A stretch of 64,000 nt of DNA from Massospora cicadina (GCA_022478985.1 JAKSZP010014448.1:310001-374000), one strand, 5' to 3'; numbered from the stretch's first letter, positions 12,264-24,883 are shown. Notes: generated from the letters alone by a model not told the origin. Numbers and translations: made by a program.

Positions 12264-12660
12264 AAGCCCTTTATACCACTTACAGAATCCAATGATGTTG
12301 CAGTCAGAGTTATTTTGGTACAACTTGGTTCCAACCAATCTGATTACCCCACTCCATACTTCAGTAAGGCCCTGATTAAAGCAGAGAGGAATTAAAAGCA
12401 TTATAGAACGCAAATGTTTATCTGTGTTACTAGCCATCAGGCAATTTAGCCCTTTTCTTATATAAGAAGAATTTTATTATAAAAATCAATTAAGCTTTTC
12501 TAAGATAGTTACAACAGATGACGGTTCTGGTATGTAAATTTCTTGATAGGTCCTCAAGCTAAAGAGTTATATTCTCTATATTATTTATCATGAAGGAGCT
12601 ATAAATCAGAACATTAATGGGCTTGTCCGTTTACCTACACAAGCATATTTTGCTTAAAAT
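12264..12660 (+). pseudogene. Ty3/gypsy RNase H and connection remnant (A1)
   Basis: The + strand gives KPFIPLTESNDVAVRVILVQ, then YFSKALIKAERN, matching the gypsy RNase H start (P-f-x-l-x-T-D-A-S-d-x-a-v-G-a-v-L-x-Q ... y-f-S-r-k-L-x-p-a-E-r-N-Y). The first catalytic Asp has become Glu or been lost. Further on, GAINQNINGLVRLPTQA corresponds to the G-k-x-N-x-x-A-D-x-L-S-R-l-P motif that ends RNase H before integrase. Stops interrupt the stretch between them. It continues element A1 pol after the nested insertion. Confidence 0.7.
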
Positions 12661-13867
12661 AATACTGTATTCACAAGATGATTAGACCATCAGACATGGG
12701 ATCTAGAGGACTCCAAGGTTCAAGAGTAACTGAGACAGATGAATTACCATACCCTCATTGAGTAAGTATTACTATACAAGTGTTGTAACTGTCTGTTTAC
12801 TCTGGTACACCCCTCTGCTAAAAGCTCTACCATGATGTGAGCGCATGCTATCATAGGAAATTTTGTTTTATAGAAGACCTAAAAGTGGCTTAGGGTTAAT
12901 TTTATTGAGAAAGCATGAATGATTCCATCAAAATTGTTAATGTTTCTGAATCTTTTATGCAAACCATTACCCATCCAATCTAAATTAACAACATCAAGTT
13001 ATGAGGTCAGCTTTGTCATTTACTAACGTTAGTATTAACGTAATTGGTCTTTTGCTGACCATGATATATGGTCAATGCTATATCATCCTCAAAATATATC
13101 ACTTCACAAAATGTATAAAGCTAATTCCTTAGTTCTTTCAACATCTAAATCAACCGCTCCATCATACTTAAACAAGTCTTCATCTGGAATGGGGATCAAA
13201 GTTTTCTTCTATTAGATGAAAGTACAAATTTTGTATCTCAGGTGGTACATAAACTTAAGTCTTTGATGGACCTATCAAGCTTTTACTGCCCCTAACATAC
13301 TTTCAATAGCGAGGAAGTGGAGAGAGAAAATGGTATATTTATCTTTATACCTTTCCATATGACACATACCATTCTTTCCATGTGTAATAAATACTTCCCT
13401 ATAGCCTTTATAGCTTATTGAGTAAGCTATTGCAGAACTATCAGGATGTCCCTGTTTAAGGCTCTTGATAGTTGAGATCCCATGTTATCCACCCAGCCAC
13501 CCATACCGATCTCCTCTACTCCTGATACTGCTGATTTAACTCAGAGAAGATTAGCAAAAGAATTTTTGGTTACAGGATTTTGTTGCAAAGTCTCTAAAAC
13601 AATTATTATAAGAGAGACCAGACAGCACAAAGCTTAGAAGTCTGTTTTTCCTTAGTAGTATCTGGGAGAGTTAGTAAACTTTAATCATCATTTAGTGTGG
13701 AAAGAGCTCATAAACTAAATTTTATATGTCTGGGCCCTATGAGTGACTTTCCGCCATGGGCCTGGATTTTTCATTGCTTCTGTAAAATATAAGCCTGCTG
13801 TTGATTGATTAACCAAGGTTCCATTAAAGTTATGTGCTCCACGGTAAGATCTTGAGGGGTCATTGTA
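12661..13867 (+). pseudogene. Integrase region of A1, barely readable
   Basis: Position between RNase H and the 3' LTR calls for integrase. Only weak hints remain, such as LTQRRLAKEFLV near 13540, in the place of the Ala/Lys-rich segment after the integrase core. No intact zinc-binding HHCC or D,D-35-E signature can be traced. Heavily interrupted by stops. Confidence 0.35.
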
Positions 13868-14440
13868 GGGAGATGATTGTCAAACTAGTTTGTTACATGC
13901 TTATTTGTTTAAGTCAAACCTTAGTCAATGGAAATACCAACCAAAAATCTGTTGATCAAACTTTGATTAAAAAGAACCTAAAGAACTTTTAGAATCCAAA
14001 ACTCCATTTTTTATACCAAAGAAAACAATTACTGATTCAAAGCCAAAGCTCTTTGTATATTGAGATAGATCTTGCAATTTAAAGGCCATATTATCTGCAA
14101 CAGAAGCGCGCCCAAGTGAACACTATTTAATCTTTACTTTGAGTATATAAAATACAAAAATAAACCATATATTATCTAGCAACTAATTGTTAAGTTGTAC
14201 GTTTGACGTTGAGAAGATTATTACATTAGGAAACCTTCTGAAGCTAAAGCAAATAATAATCATATAGGCTATAAAGAAATTGGTAAATGTCCTCTGAGAA
14301 TAAAAGAATGGGCCATGATTGACTTCCCATATATTATAGCTCAATGGATATTTAGATATCTTTTTGTCTAAGTTTATCCTCTGACATGAGTAGCATAGTC
14401 ATTAATCAAATTTTTAGTAATGACCAATATTCCATTATCC
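13868..14440 (+). repeat. Element A1 3' LTR (approximate)
   Basis: Degenerate but collinear partner of 3290-3840, followed by a TATATAAAA box near 14145. The right edge is uncertain because similarity fades after about 14160. Confidence 0.5.
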
Positions 14441-14834
14441 TTATAAGTGTTCTATTTGATACCATATTTTGTATTTATATAACCTGAGCTTCTTCTGAAT
14501 CTATCATAGCTTCTACTGAGTAGCACAATCATTTGACAAACCTGACTAAGGTCACAGGGTAGGCCTAATTATCTGAATTCTTATATAATTAATCTACAGT
14601 AAGTCTTTTAAGAAGCTCTGGAATTATTTATTAGATGCTACATAGATCATATTTCATTTTTCTAAACTTTACTAAACTATATCAGGTGATATTATGTCAG
14701 GATTCTTAAAAGAGTGGTTATTTTTGATATGCTCACAACTTCCAGCGTTACTTGATTATAACTACATATCTATCTTATCCTCTAAGGGTTGATATGCAAT
14801 AAGTAAAGTATAGTGGATGTTAAGTTATCACTGA
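14441..14834. other. AT-rich spacer, nothing recognised
   Basis: About 400 bp of AT-rich sequence between the A1 3' LTR and a third copy of the B-family LTR. No ORF or motif. Confidence 0.4.
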
Positions 14835-15560
14835 TGATAACTATTGTTTGGTTTTGTCCTAATAGAATATTATTCTATCTTACTGGATTTGATTCCAATG
14901 GATAATTAATGTCACATTAGGGATGATTTCAACAGATGTTTGCAAGGATTTTAATTAAAGAATTAAATAATAATAATAAACTATCTTGCGCATATCAACA
15001 AAAGTTTACTGCCAGTTGATAAGGCTTTATTGATAATTGAAGAAACTTTAAATAAAGCTTGCATTGGCAGTAACTTGCAGGTTATTCTAAAGCAATGTGA
15101 CATGCTGCTTAAGTCAAATTGTCCCATCACCTAAGCAGGTTGCTAGCTAAATAAGGTAATCCGCTGGTGTTGGAAAAATCATTGTGACACGCTAGTTTCT
15201 GAATTCAATCTAAGAGGGGTTGTGACCTATTTAGCGGAAGAATCTGATTAGGCAGATGAGGTATTTATCATTTCAGATGTCTCCTAAGGGTTAAGCTCAT
15301 TAACAATAGATGATGTTCCCATTGAGGTGCTAAGAGAAGAGTTGGGCGCTAGATTCCCTATAAAAATACCTTGTTTAATTAACAAACGACAGCAAAAAGT
15401 AGCACAGTACAAACTTTTTGGTTAGCATTTTGATAGTTATATAATTTCTACTGTTCTATTGTGATTAGAGTAGAAAACATAGTTTTCTCTTATTTATTTG
15501 TATTGTGCCATATCTTGGGATTAGAGTTGAAGTGTTAGTTTCTCTAGTACAATTTGTTCT
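14835..15560 (+). repeat. Diverged B-family LTR (third copy)
   Basis: Shows collinear similarity with the LTR pair of element B. Examples are GACACGCTAGTTTCTGAA against GCACGCTATTTTGAAACT, CTATTTAGCGGAAGAATCTG against CTAGTTAGCGATGGATTCCA, and the promoter-like TTCCCTATAAAAATACCTTG against TTCCCTATAAAAGCCCCTTG at 45402. It could be a solo LTR or the 5' LTR of another insertion. No TSD found. Confidence 0.45.
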
Positions 15561-18291
15561 CTAATAAACCTGTGAAATAATTATGGATTGTTTCCTTTGT
15601 CCATAAATACCTTACAGTTACCATAAGGAAGAACGTCAGCACCTTTCTAACGTTGAAGCTTTAATTAAGCGCTCTTGAAGAACTCAACTAGGGTAATTGT
15701 CTTCATACAATTATCAACTTATACAATATTATATTAATCAACAACAACTTCAAGCACACTTAAACCTGTGCAGTAAGCCCAAGAAATCTTTTTTTAGTAC
15801 TAGATGGAAGCCCAAGAAATCTTACAAATGATCATAATCTTTTTCTAGTCTAAATTTTTGTACCCATAAATCCTTGTAAGACATGAATAAGGGTGATGTT
15901 TCATCAGGTCTTAAGTTTATTGATTCCTTTTTAGTAAATAAGGCATGATGTTCATAATCTTTTGGCCATGAGATTTTAGTGCACTGCATTAAAATACAAA
16001 CATCTGTAAATTTACTTCTTGGTTCCATTTTATCTTTTTGACAAATTCTTTTATATGAGCTCCTTTTGATAAAACAGATTTTAGCAAGCGCAATTTAGAA
16101 GGGATTAATATTCAAAAAAGACCCATCTCTCTTCAACTGAGAAGTAAACCAATTGAAAGAATCTCATGATAAAAAACCCTACAATTATTATTTTATGGTC
16201 ATCACTTTACATAAAATAGTGCTTTGATTTGAGCATTGAGTTGGGTTAGATTTTTTTCTTTAGATATAAAAAAGTCATAATTTGTAAGTAAGCAGTTCAT
16301 AAGACAAGACTGGGATTTTCATATGGTGCAATCAAATTCTTAACTGGCTATTCTTTCTATCTTTGATACTAACAAGCTCCGTTTTTCCTCTTTTTGTGTA
16401 GCTGATAAGTCCTTTATATAAAAGGCTATATTTTCATACTAGAATTAATGAGGCCCCTACTATGATATAAGAGGAGTTAAGGTTAAATTAGTAACAGATA
16501 AACAACCAGTTATGGCTGATAATACTATAAATACAAAAAAGAAAATAATTTCAACCATTCTATAAATTCTTACCTTAGGTTCCCAATATAATAAAGGTGA
16601 AGTCCATATTATTTAAAAAATCAGTAGTAATATGGGTAGAATATAGGAGAGGGTATCTTAACTTCAACCCTACTCATGAATATCATTATGATTAGTCCAG
16701 TAGTACTATGGTTTTAAGATAGTAGTCAAAAAATGCATAAAAACTTTGTGGCACTATTACAATTTCAGACTTTAGTTATTGTTTCATTTAATTTTTAAAA
16801 CTTTAATTTGATAAACTGAACCTGGACTTTGAACATATGAAGATAGGGATGGCGACTTACTAAAAATTAAAAGAAATTAAACTCTTAACTTTCATAGCGC
16901 TTTAATGTTGTTTTTGAAGATTAAAGGAAGAAAAAATGACTTTTATAGCACCTTGTTATGAAAAATACTTATAAACCCTAAATCCTTAAACCAAAAAACC
17001 ATGAAGCCATAAACCAAAAAACCCACAAATCATATATATTATTCATGTTTATATTACTATCTGGGTTAGAAGATCCTAACCTTATAGTGCTTCTAAATTT
17101 GTTGATTTTCATATTTCTGAGCATTTCCAAGTTTAGTTTTGCTCACAATTTGTCATGATCGAATTTAATTAACTACTATCCATTCTTTTATATTGGAAGA
17201 ACATGGAACTTTATATTGCATTTCAAAAAGTTTGTCAGGTTTTAATGTTTCTCAATTTGTGGCATCTTAGAAATATATTTCTAAGAGTTACTTTCCACTA
17301 ATGTTCGCTGACCCTTACAGATATCATCCAGTCTTTTAACACAATATTACGTGTTCAATCTGCAATCAAAGCTATCCATACTAACTGGTCCAAATGTTCC
17401 TGAAATTTTAAATCCCTTGGTCTTTGCTCTCCTCACCTCTCCCACACTTTAGGATTGCCCCTACATCATCTGCGGATGCTTCTATCATACCCATTTGGCT
17501 TGTCATAGAGGCTTTGGTAATATTGCTATAACTTAACCACTTACTTGAAACCTAAGACTTTCATATATAATTATATATACATATTTGCCCCTGGATTTAT
17601 GGGCTATCAGCTTATCCTTGACTTACCTATAATGGGAGCTTAAACGTCTTATGATCAGCTGCTTCCATGACATCCTTTATTAGACTATAATATGCTTATA
17701 TATTGTTAACAAGTTTAGTTATATTTATGGCTGTATAGGTCAACATATCAAATTCATTGATTAGTTACCTATATTAATTGTCTTATGATAAGATTCATTT
17801 ATCGTTGCTTCCCTATAGTACATTTTAGTGTATAGTATCTTCCCTCACCCTTTTAGATTTATAACAACATCTAACACTTGACATATCCTCACACTATTAA
17901 AGACTATGATATGTAATTTTAAACCACTTTATCAGAGCCACAAATGAAAGTATAGTGCAGTTTGTCATCATCATAACCCCTTCATCTGGAAAAAAATAAG
18001 TTAAGCCTATGATCATTTTGCACTTATGGTCTATGCATGGTAGTGAGGGGCTTTACTATTGTCCTAATGCATTCCTCCCCATAGCATTAAACACAATACT
18101 GTTCTCCAATTCAATAAATTGAGGATGACCTTGGCATTTTTCCTCTCTAGTGATTAATGGCTATTCTAAGCTAGGTGCTAAAATTAAAATTTCATTTATT
18201 TTTGGAAAAAAAATAACCCTTAATAGTTAATATAGAGCTGGGCAAAATTTTCTATTTGATTTCTATATGTAATGTCAATATGCCTCAGATA
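15561..18291. other. Decayed AT-rich region, no gene assigned
   Basis: About 2.7 kb with multiple stops in all frames. A - strand 68-codon ORF (15822-16028) has ordinary amino-acid composition but no recognised motif. The part just after 15600 may be the gag side of a B-family element, by analogy with the LTR on its left; this is only positional. It holds micro-insertion copy 2. Confidence 0.35.
15791..15807 (-). mobile_element. Micro-retroinsertion, copy 2 (17 bp)
   Basis: On the - strand the insert reads CCATCTAGTACTAAAAA. Perfect 16-bp direct repeats AAGCCCAAGAAATCTT flank it at 15775-15790 and 15808-15823. In insert orientation the duplicated target begins AAGAT, as in copy 1. A few T/A residues at the junction could be assigned to either insert or TSD. 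Confidence 0.85.
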
Positions 18292-18621
18292 AGGGGGTGT
18301 GGAATAGTTGAGATGGGCATCCCACTATCACCTCCCATGACATGGTTCCAATCCCATCATGGCAGAAATTGTATTTCTGTGCCATGAGGATATCAATACA
18401 TGTGAATTTGCGCACCATGCCTCAGTCTGATTAAGAAAATTAGTAAAGTTAGATCATATAATCCCAGCCTATCAGAACATATGCAGGAAGGATTTACCCC
18501 CAGTACTTGGGTTTTGTCCTCCACTCCTATATTTTCACTCCCTACTCCCTATCCCCACTATCAGTGCGGTATACTTGTCCCAAGTTCAGCTTACCTAAAT
18601 TAAAGATAAAATAAAATAAAA
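18292..18621 (+). mobile_element. tRNA-derived SINE (330 bp), family 1
   Basis: The 5' end is tRNA-like, with an A-box-like TGGAATAGTTGAGATGGG (18299-18316) and a B-box-like GGTTCCAATCC (18344-18354; consensus GGTTCGANTCC), the split RNA polymerase III promoter of SINEs. The 3' part ends with CCCAAGTTCAGCTTACC (18579-18595) and an A-rich AAATAAAATAAAA tail; this tail is shared with the LINEs in the window. Direct repeats AATATGCCTCAGATA (18277-18291) and AATATGTCTCAGATA (18622-18636), 14/15 identical, flank it. Pol III transcription followed by LINE-encoded reverse transcription is the expected mobility route. Confidence 0.85.
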
Positions 18622-20665
18622 AATATGTCTCAGATAGGTATTTTCTATTAGTATGAGTAAATAAAGTCTGAGAGAAGATAGTATTTTCTTCTATCTATTA
18701 GTGCAGAAATTCTAAAGTAAAGATTACCTGTTTGTTTCTATCTTTGCCCTTACAAAGACATAAATTAATTATAAATTATAATTAATTTATATAATTTAGT
18801 GTATATAAGAGAGCTGATCCATGCAGCTTTGCTTGCATAATCTAAAAAATATGATATGCATTTTTATTTTTGTATTTTATAAGAAATATTTTATATAAAA
18901 GTTATTCTATGTACTTAAAAATAAACTTTTTTCAATAGAGTATTTAGAAATATAGTAGTATTGTATAGCAGGGTTTGTTGGATCATCTAACTATCACTTT
19001 AAGTGCAAGAAGTCAAAGTAAATTCTGCATACATGATTGAACTATCTGAACCAGGGACTCTTTATGTCTAGCATCACACATGATTTATAAATCATATAAT
19101 ATCTGGAGAAAAAATAAGATTGAAGCTTCCCAGCTAGGTGGAATAGAAAACTATTTGTTAGTAGAATTCAGTACATCAGGCTTTAAACTGAACCACTTAT
19201 TTTCCATTTTACATAAGTAGACATTAATCTAAAGCCAACATATTTTGGTTATATATAATAGAGATAAATACTTAACAGTAGTATATCTATATAGAAATTA
19301 TAAAATTGATTAAAAGCTTCTTTGCATATGATTTTTCCTTTTTGTTTAGTAAAATCTATCTATAAGTATAGTCATGTATATATGCTTCTTATAGTGATAG
19401 CATTTATATCTACAAATCTTTAATATCTTTTAATGAAGCTTATTATAATTCATTTGATATTAATTTAACTTAGTAATCAAAAGTTCTTATATATTTTTTC
19501 TAATTGTTACATATGATTAAAGATTAATATTTTGTAGAACTGATTAGGGATGAAAACTTTGCCTGGTAGAGTTCAAGCTCTAAACCAGGTTCCTAATTTT
19601 ATTAACTAATGAGACGAAATCTAATATTATTATAAAAACTGATGCTTTGATGGGCTTAGTGCTCAATTTTTATTAAGATATAGTTTAAAAAGCACGTAAT
19701 TTAAGTAAAACTCCAATTTTTTTACAAATTAATTTAGGTTAAAGTGCCTCCAGAAAAATCAACTACCCAATAAGATAGGGTGATTCTAACTATCTAACTG
19801 TTATTACTTAACTTCTTGGCACTTTAAATAGTGTTTTTTCTAAGAGGTGACTTTATACATCTTATTTATTTTAAAAGGCTATTGTAAAGTTCTGGGACCT
19901 CTGAGCCCCTTTGCAAGCAGGACACATTTCATTATATTAATCCAATTTGGACCAATGAACCTCATATTAGATTAAGATCATTGTTGAGAAATGTTAAACT
20001 ATAGAGATTGATTTCTTATCTCATGTAAGACCCTTAAAAACCCCAGTTTAATTAATATTAATAATGGTACTAATCTTATGGTTTCTTGGACAATAATTAA
20101 GCCCCTCTGATCATGGCCAATACTAAAAAAAAATTTAAAATTGAAAGCCCCTTTATAGACTTTAAACTATCTAAAAGTCCTGATGATGGAGACCTTTATC
20201 TAATGCCTAACCTCTTAAATTATTTAAAAGCTAGTGATAAAGCGTTAGAGGGCGCCTCTGTAACAGATTGATTGAAAAGAGTATGTGCCTAATGTCACAA
20301 TCTGTGCAACCATGGTAGATTACTTTATACCTTTAGGTTCTCCCACCAATGACAGCCAAATTATTATTACTCCTTTAAAAGAGAGTTTTTTTGAATGACC
20401 CAATCTAATGAGCATATTACTAAATCAGAAAGTGAGTAAATTCCAAAATAACAATCATTTGATATACATAAAGTACAAAAAGCAAATGCAATAGCCACAG
20501 AATCCACAGGAGTCAAGTCTAAGCTCCAATCAGCCAGATGATAAATTTAAGAAAAAAAACAGGAAATATGCAAAACATTTGTGGTGACAACTCAGGAAGA
20601 TCGCAAGGATCAGGAATATGGACTATGTTGACCCTTAACTTAAGACAAAGAAGCAGAATCGCCTT
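18622..20665. other. Decayed AT-rich region with a short hairpin
   Basis: No gene recognised. A 13-bp inverted repeat with a 3-nt loop (18761-18789, AT-only) is probably composition-driven. Around 20114-20520 the + strand has a broken reading frame beginning MANTKKKFKIESPFIDFK that might be an old gag or ORF1 start, but no domain is visible. Confidence 0.35.
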
Positions 20666-20685
20666 GGGACCATCTAGTACTAAAA
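20666..20685 (+). mobile_element. Micro-retroinsertion, copy 3 (20 bp)
   Basis: Insert GGGACCATCTAGTACTAAAA sits between perfect 19-bp direct repeats AAAGAAGCAGAATCGCCTT at 20647-20665 and 20686-20704. The A-run at the junction is shared with the TSD. It is 4 nt longer at its 5' side than copy 2 and shares GACCATC with copy 4, so the source RNA extends at least that far. It lies just upstream of the full-length LINE at 20802. Confidence 0.88.
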
Positions 20686-20704
20686 AAAGAAGCAGAATCG
20701 CCTT

Positions 20705-20801
20705 CTTCAAAGAAACTGTTTTTTATACACCAAGTCCCATTTTTACTGCCCAAATTTCCCTCTTTCCTATATATACTTACCATATCATAAATAAAGTAAT
20801 T
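20705..20801. other. Short AT-rich interval before LINE-1
   Basis: Nothing recognised. The last 13 bp (20789-20801, AAATAAAGTAATT) are the left TSD of the LINE. Confidence 0.4.
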
Positions 20802-20883
20802 AGAAGCTTTTATTTCCCGTTACTTTCACTATTAGTAACACAATTCTCTGCAAATTATTCAAATTTGACAATCAACCAGGAAA

Positions 20884-22421
20884 ATGAGTAGATTTATATG
20901 CATCAACACCAGCTGGGCAAAAGTGACCATCGCAAAAGGCCCTAAACCCACCCAACCCATCATAGAAAAACGCCCTGGCAGTATGTTGGGACAACCTCCC
21001 CCAAAAAAGGGTGAGCATAGCACCACACGCAGAGTTTTGCAATTTCTACAAAAAATGGACGCTTTCACAAAAATCAAAAATTCCCAACCCTTGTCCTCCC
21101 TCAAGCATGGCCTTAGAATTATGGTTGGTGATACCTCCCTCAAGTTATGAGAAAAAATGGGGGAGGCCTTCTCCACAATTTACCCAAACACCATCTCTGT
21201 AAATTTTAAAAATTTACATAGATGATGGGTGGATGTCAGGTTCATAACTGCAGAGGAAGTGGTGGATGCAGCAAAAACCAAATTTTATGTAAAAATTAAC
21301 AATGAATATCGCATTATCTGCACGGTGCACACACAATGGATTGAGGCAAATGACCTGTTTATCATATTTGACCAACTCCCGAGCACTGTGCACCATGATA
21401 TCCTCAAGGACAAGCTCCACATGGGCATAGAAAGTTACTGCAAAATTAAACAATTTAAATTCAAAAAATTCCCCCTATTGCCCCACCTATGCACAGGGAA
21501 GGAATAACCATTATTGAACCTGACCAGGACATGGTAGAGGATATTACCCTCATTCCATGCACAGCGACCATCAACCTCCCTGACAGCAGAATATCTCACC
21601 CCTTCTGCATCACAACATAACACACTCCACCCATCTGCGGCTTCTGCTCAGCTTTAAGCCACAAAGACCACGCATGCCCCATCAAATGCGGGGTGGAAGC
21701 ATTGGAATTTTGTGAGGATGATATGGATGAAATGATCCCAACCTTTGGTAAAATGAAGGACGCCACTTATGCCTTCCATTGGGGCAAAAGAGACAAAATT
21801 ACTTTAGTCAAACCCGTTTTGCACAAGGATTGTCATCGCACACAGGCTGCCCACAAGCAAACTGCGAGTTCTGCCAAAACCCAAGCACACACCACGATTT
21901 CCCCAGACCAGATTCAGTTGGATGACACAGCAGCATGACGAAATAACCTTTCAGATCCCCCACATAAAATTCAACAAAACCAAAGCAAATTTTTCAAACA
22001 CAACCAATCAGACGCCTCCAATCACACTGAATGAGAACCACCATGCACCACTGTGGATCCTCCTAGCCAATCACACGCGACCAGCAACAACGTGGTCCAT
22101 GATTATGATATGGAAGATCATCCCAGCCAATCACAAAGTGACAATGCTCCCGCACAAAACCCAGTTGCCCTGACACCTATCTTCTACACATCTAGCCCAC
22201 AGGTAAGCAGCGGAAACTTTTACACTGGTGGGGCACAACACAATCAATGCCAGAGCCAAACTCCATGGAGTAATCTGAGCCCAAAGAAACCAAATAAGAC
22301 TGATGCTATGACCACAGAGCAACATGCTGGAACCATTCTGGATGATCAGTCCCAAACTCATAGTATGACCTGCACTGCTAAGGAATGGGGTGACCCCAGT
22401 GGGTCACCCCAACGTTCCTGA
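20884..22421 (+). pseudogene. LINE-1 ORF1 (nucleic-acid-binding protein), broken
   Basis: ORF1 of LINEs encodes an RNA-binding protein that coats the element RNA. Here it starts at ATG 20884, aligned with ORF1 of the sister LINE, and runs in pieces (20884-21150, 21229-21507, 21693-21938, 22053-22421) separated by stops and frameshifts. A middle domain shows WIEANDLFIIFDQLPSTVH, matching WNKVKTLFISFDLLPTNLPH in the sister. A CCHC zinc knuckle, CGFCSALSHKDHAC, lies at 21636-21677 with exact C-x2-C-x4-H-x4-C spacing. The last segment overlaps the ORF2 start by about 30 nt. Confidence 0.8.
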
Positions 22422-23120
22422 TGTGTGGATTACCACAATCACCATAGGGACGCTCAACATTGTGGGAGCCAAAGCCCCCACGTCCTGGGCCAAAAAAATG
22501 GCTTTCCTGCGCAATATCCCCATGGACATCTTGGCCATCCAAGAACCTCACTGTCCACTGGGGAGGAGGAGTCATGGTCAACCATGCTCTTCCTGGCTAA
22601 ATCCTTTTGGACGTACCACTGTGGGATGGTAGTTTGATCCAACTGCAATCCCCCAGTAAATATCTGAAGCACATCCTCCCTCTTGGAGGGATGGCTGCTT
22701 CTAACAGATTTTGAGTGGAATGGAGAAAATTTCGCCGTGGCATGCGTATATGCCCCAAATGATCCAAACAACCGCCAAAAAAAATTTCTGATATCATCTT
22801 GATCCCCTTCACCAAGACAACGTTTTTTGCAGGAGATTTCAATTGCTGGCTTAATCCCATAACTGACCGCTGGCCCAAAACAAAGGCCATACCCCGCGGC
22901 CACATGGAACTTCACATACTAAAGGCAACGCTGGGCCTGTATGATACCTTCCCCAAACAGGCCACCACACTGGCCAACATGACGAGGCCCCGCTACAATA
23001 ACAACCAACTGATCTCAATGACCTGGATTGACCTGATGCTCACCCCTGTAGACTTCCATCACCGTGTATCAAATTTTACAACAACAACTATCCCCCTCTC
23101 CAACCACTGAATGGTTTCAA
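22390..23120 (+). pseudogene. LINE-1 ORF2, APE-type endonuclease part
   Basis: Begins MTPVGHPNVPDVW then TIGTLNIVGAKAPTSWAKK and DILAIQEPHCP. These are the N-terminal Asn/Glu motifs (T-L-N, Q-E-p/t-H) of exonuclease-endonuclease-phosphatase fold enzymes that nick target DNA. The GDFN motif appears frameshifted as AGDFNCW near 22830, followed by DRWPKTKAIPRG; the terminal S-D/N-H is SNH at 23100-23108. Several frameshifts between 22630 and 22800 inactivate it. Confidence 0.8.
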
Positions 23121-23317
23121 TAAAATTATCATCTGTGGCAGAATACCAAAAGCCACCGACCTGGCACAAAGTTCACCCAAGCACCATCCATCTTCCAGAG
23201 CTTAAACTTTGGATTGAGAAGGTGATAACAACACAGACAAAAAAATGACCACCTACAGGGAACCCTATTGCTGAGTGGGAAATTTTCAAGACTAGAGTAA
23301 CCAAGAAAGCCTGTCAC

Positions 23318-24776
23318 TTGAACTCCAGAAAGCTGGCTGCAACGTCCGTGACAATCAATAAGGCTATCAGACAGCTCCAACACTTAGAAAACAACACACC
23401 CTGCGAGGGATACAGCCCTCAATGGGGACGCCTGTGGTTCCAAACATCTGCACAGGTCAACTCCCTCTTTAGAAAACACCAGCACTATGTCAAAGTATGG
23501 CACAAATCAAAATACATTCTATCTGGCGAAACCCACATAGCCCAATTCTTCCGCCGCTTTAAACCAATCTCAATCTCGGTGACCTGCACACAGGTCCATC
23601 GAGAAGACAACACACTGGCGTCCACACCATCTGAAATATTGGCTGAATTACACCAATTTTACACTGACCTGTACATGGCGGATTTCGCGGCACCTATCAA
23701 AATAAAAATTTTTCTATCATCTGCTAATATTGACAATATAGCTGATAAACCAGACCCTGCTGAACCCATCACTAGAGAGGAACTATGGGAGGTAATAAAA
23801 TCAACTCTGCGCCACAAGTGCCCTGGGCCTGATGGCCTCCCATATGAATTTTACAAAAAGTATTTTGATTACATCGCACCAGTACTACTAGCAACTATGA
23901 ACAAGTGCCTGGAGGACACAGCCCTTCTACCTGGAGGCCAAGATGCATATGTGGTCACACTCTTCAAAAAGGAGACCAGGCAGACCTAAACAATTGGCGT
24001 CCAATTGCTCTCACCAACACTGATACTAAAATACTAACAAAAATCTTAGCTAAGCGTCTGGGATGCATTGCACAGACAGCCCTCTCCCCCCATCAGTTTG
24101 GCTTTATCCCCAATCACTCAATTTGGGATAACATTCACACCATAGCCAACATCTGCCAAGCTAACCCCACAGGCGCCCTTGCTTTCCTGGACCAAAAGAA
24201 AGCATATGACCGAGTGCACTGGGACTACTTGGAACAATGTCTAAAGGCCTTCAACCTACCATCCTGCTTTATAAACTGGGTGCTCCTCCTAACACGCTTG
24301 GCCAGGTTTGCAATCAGAGGCCCAGGTTTCCTAACTGACACCATCACCCCACAAAGGGGCCTCAAACAAGGCGACCCGCTTAGCCCCTACTATACAATTT
24401 CAGCCTTGACCCTCTCCTCCGCATAGTAAACTTCAAGCTCTCTGGAATCAGGTTGGAAGGACAACTACCAACCAAAATGCTCGCCTTTGCTGATGACTGC
24501 GTAGTTGGTGTCTCAGGCAATAGGGATGCCAGAGCAATTGAGCGCATTATTCACCAATATGAGTCAGTGAGTAATGCCAAGCTGAACAAACAGAAAACAG
24601 AGGTAATTTTAATGGTCAAATTCAGCTCAAATTGGACCCCCCTCCCACAACTGACCAAACCAACCCACTGCACATCCTACCGCAAGACAAATACCTACGC
24701 CAATAAAACCACTGTGCTTACCCTTCACACCCAACCCCACCACCAACCCATTCCGTCATCTGGAAATATGGCTTGA
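23318..24776 (+). pseudogene. LINE-1 ORF2, reverse transcriptase part
   Basis: Carries LINE RT blocks in order: CPGPDGLPYEFYKKYF, NNWRPIALTNTDTKILTKIL, then GFIPNHSIWDNIH, then the catalytic motif A AFLDQKKAYDRVHW, then RGLKQGDPLSP, and the catalytic FADD (24486-24497) within LAFADDCVVGV. The frame changes near 23950 and 24420, and a stop lies at 24427, so the catalytic blocks are no longer in one ORF. The blocks themselves still look intact, so the damage is limited. Confidence 0.88.
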
Positions 24777-24883
24777 GGCTGGTGGATATGCACTTGATAC
24801 CATTTAAAACCAAAATATTGGACAAAATCACAAAAATAATGACAAGCATGTAGAGGAGTAAAGCTAGTTTAGCTGAAAGGGTT

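Larger units (their letters stand above)
3290..14440 (+). mobile_element. Old Ty3/gypsy retrotransposon (element A1), decayed
   Basis: A + strand element inferred from recognisable pieces in the right order: 5' LTR-like sequence (3290-3840), a presumed gag region, an aspartic protease motif (6038-6046), RT (7005-7480), then after a nested insertion (about 7713-12196) RNase H (12264-12660), integrase remnants and a 3' LTR-like copy (13868-14440). Every coding part is broken by stops and frameshifts. The LTR edges are approximate because the copies are very diverged. The order protease-RT-RNase H-integrase is that of Ty3/gypsy rather than Ty1/copia. Confidence 0.6.

Noticed and set aside
18761..18789. 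13-bp AT-only palindrome as a terminator or element end
   Set aside because: The surrounding sequence is nearly all A/T, so such palindromes are expected by composition; no flanking duplication.
20538..20891. 117-codon + strand ORF as a gene
   Set aside because: It spans micro-insertion copy 3 with its duplicated target and the LINE 5' UTR, so it is a chance fusion of unrelated sequences.
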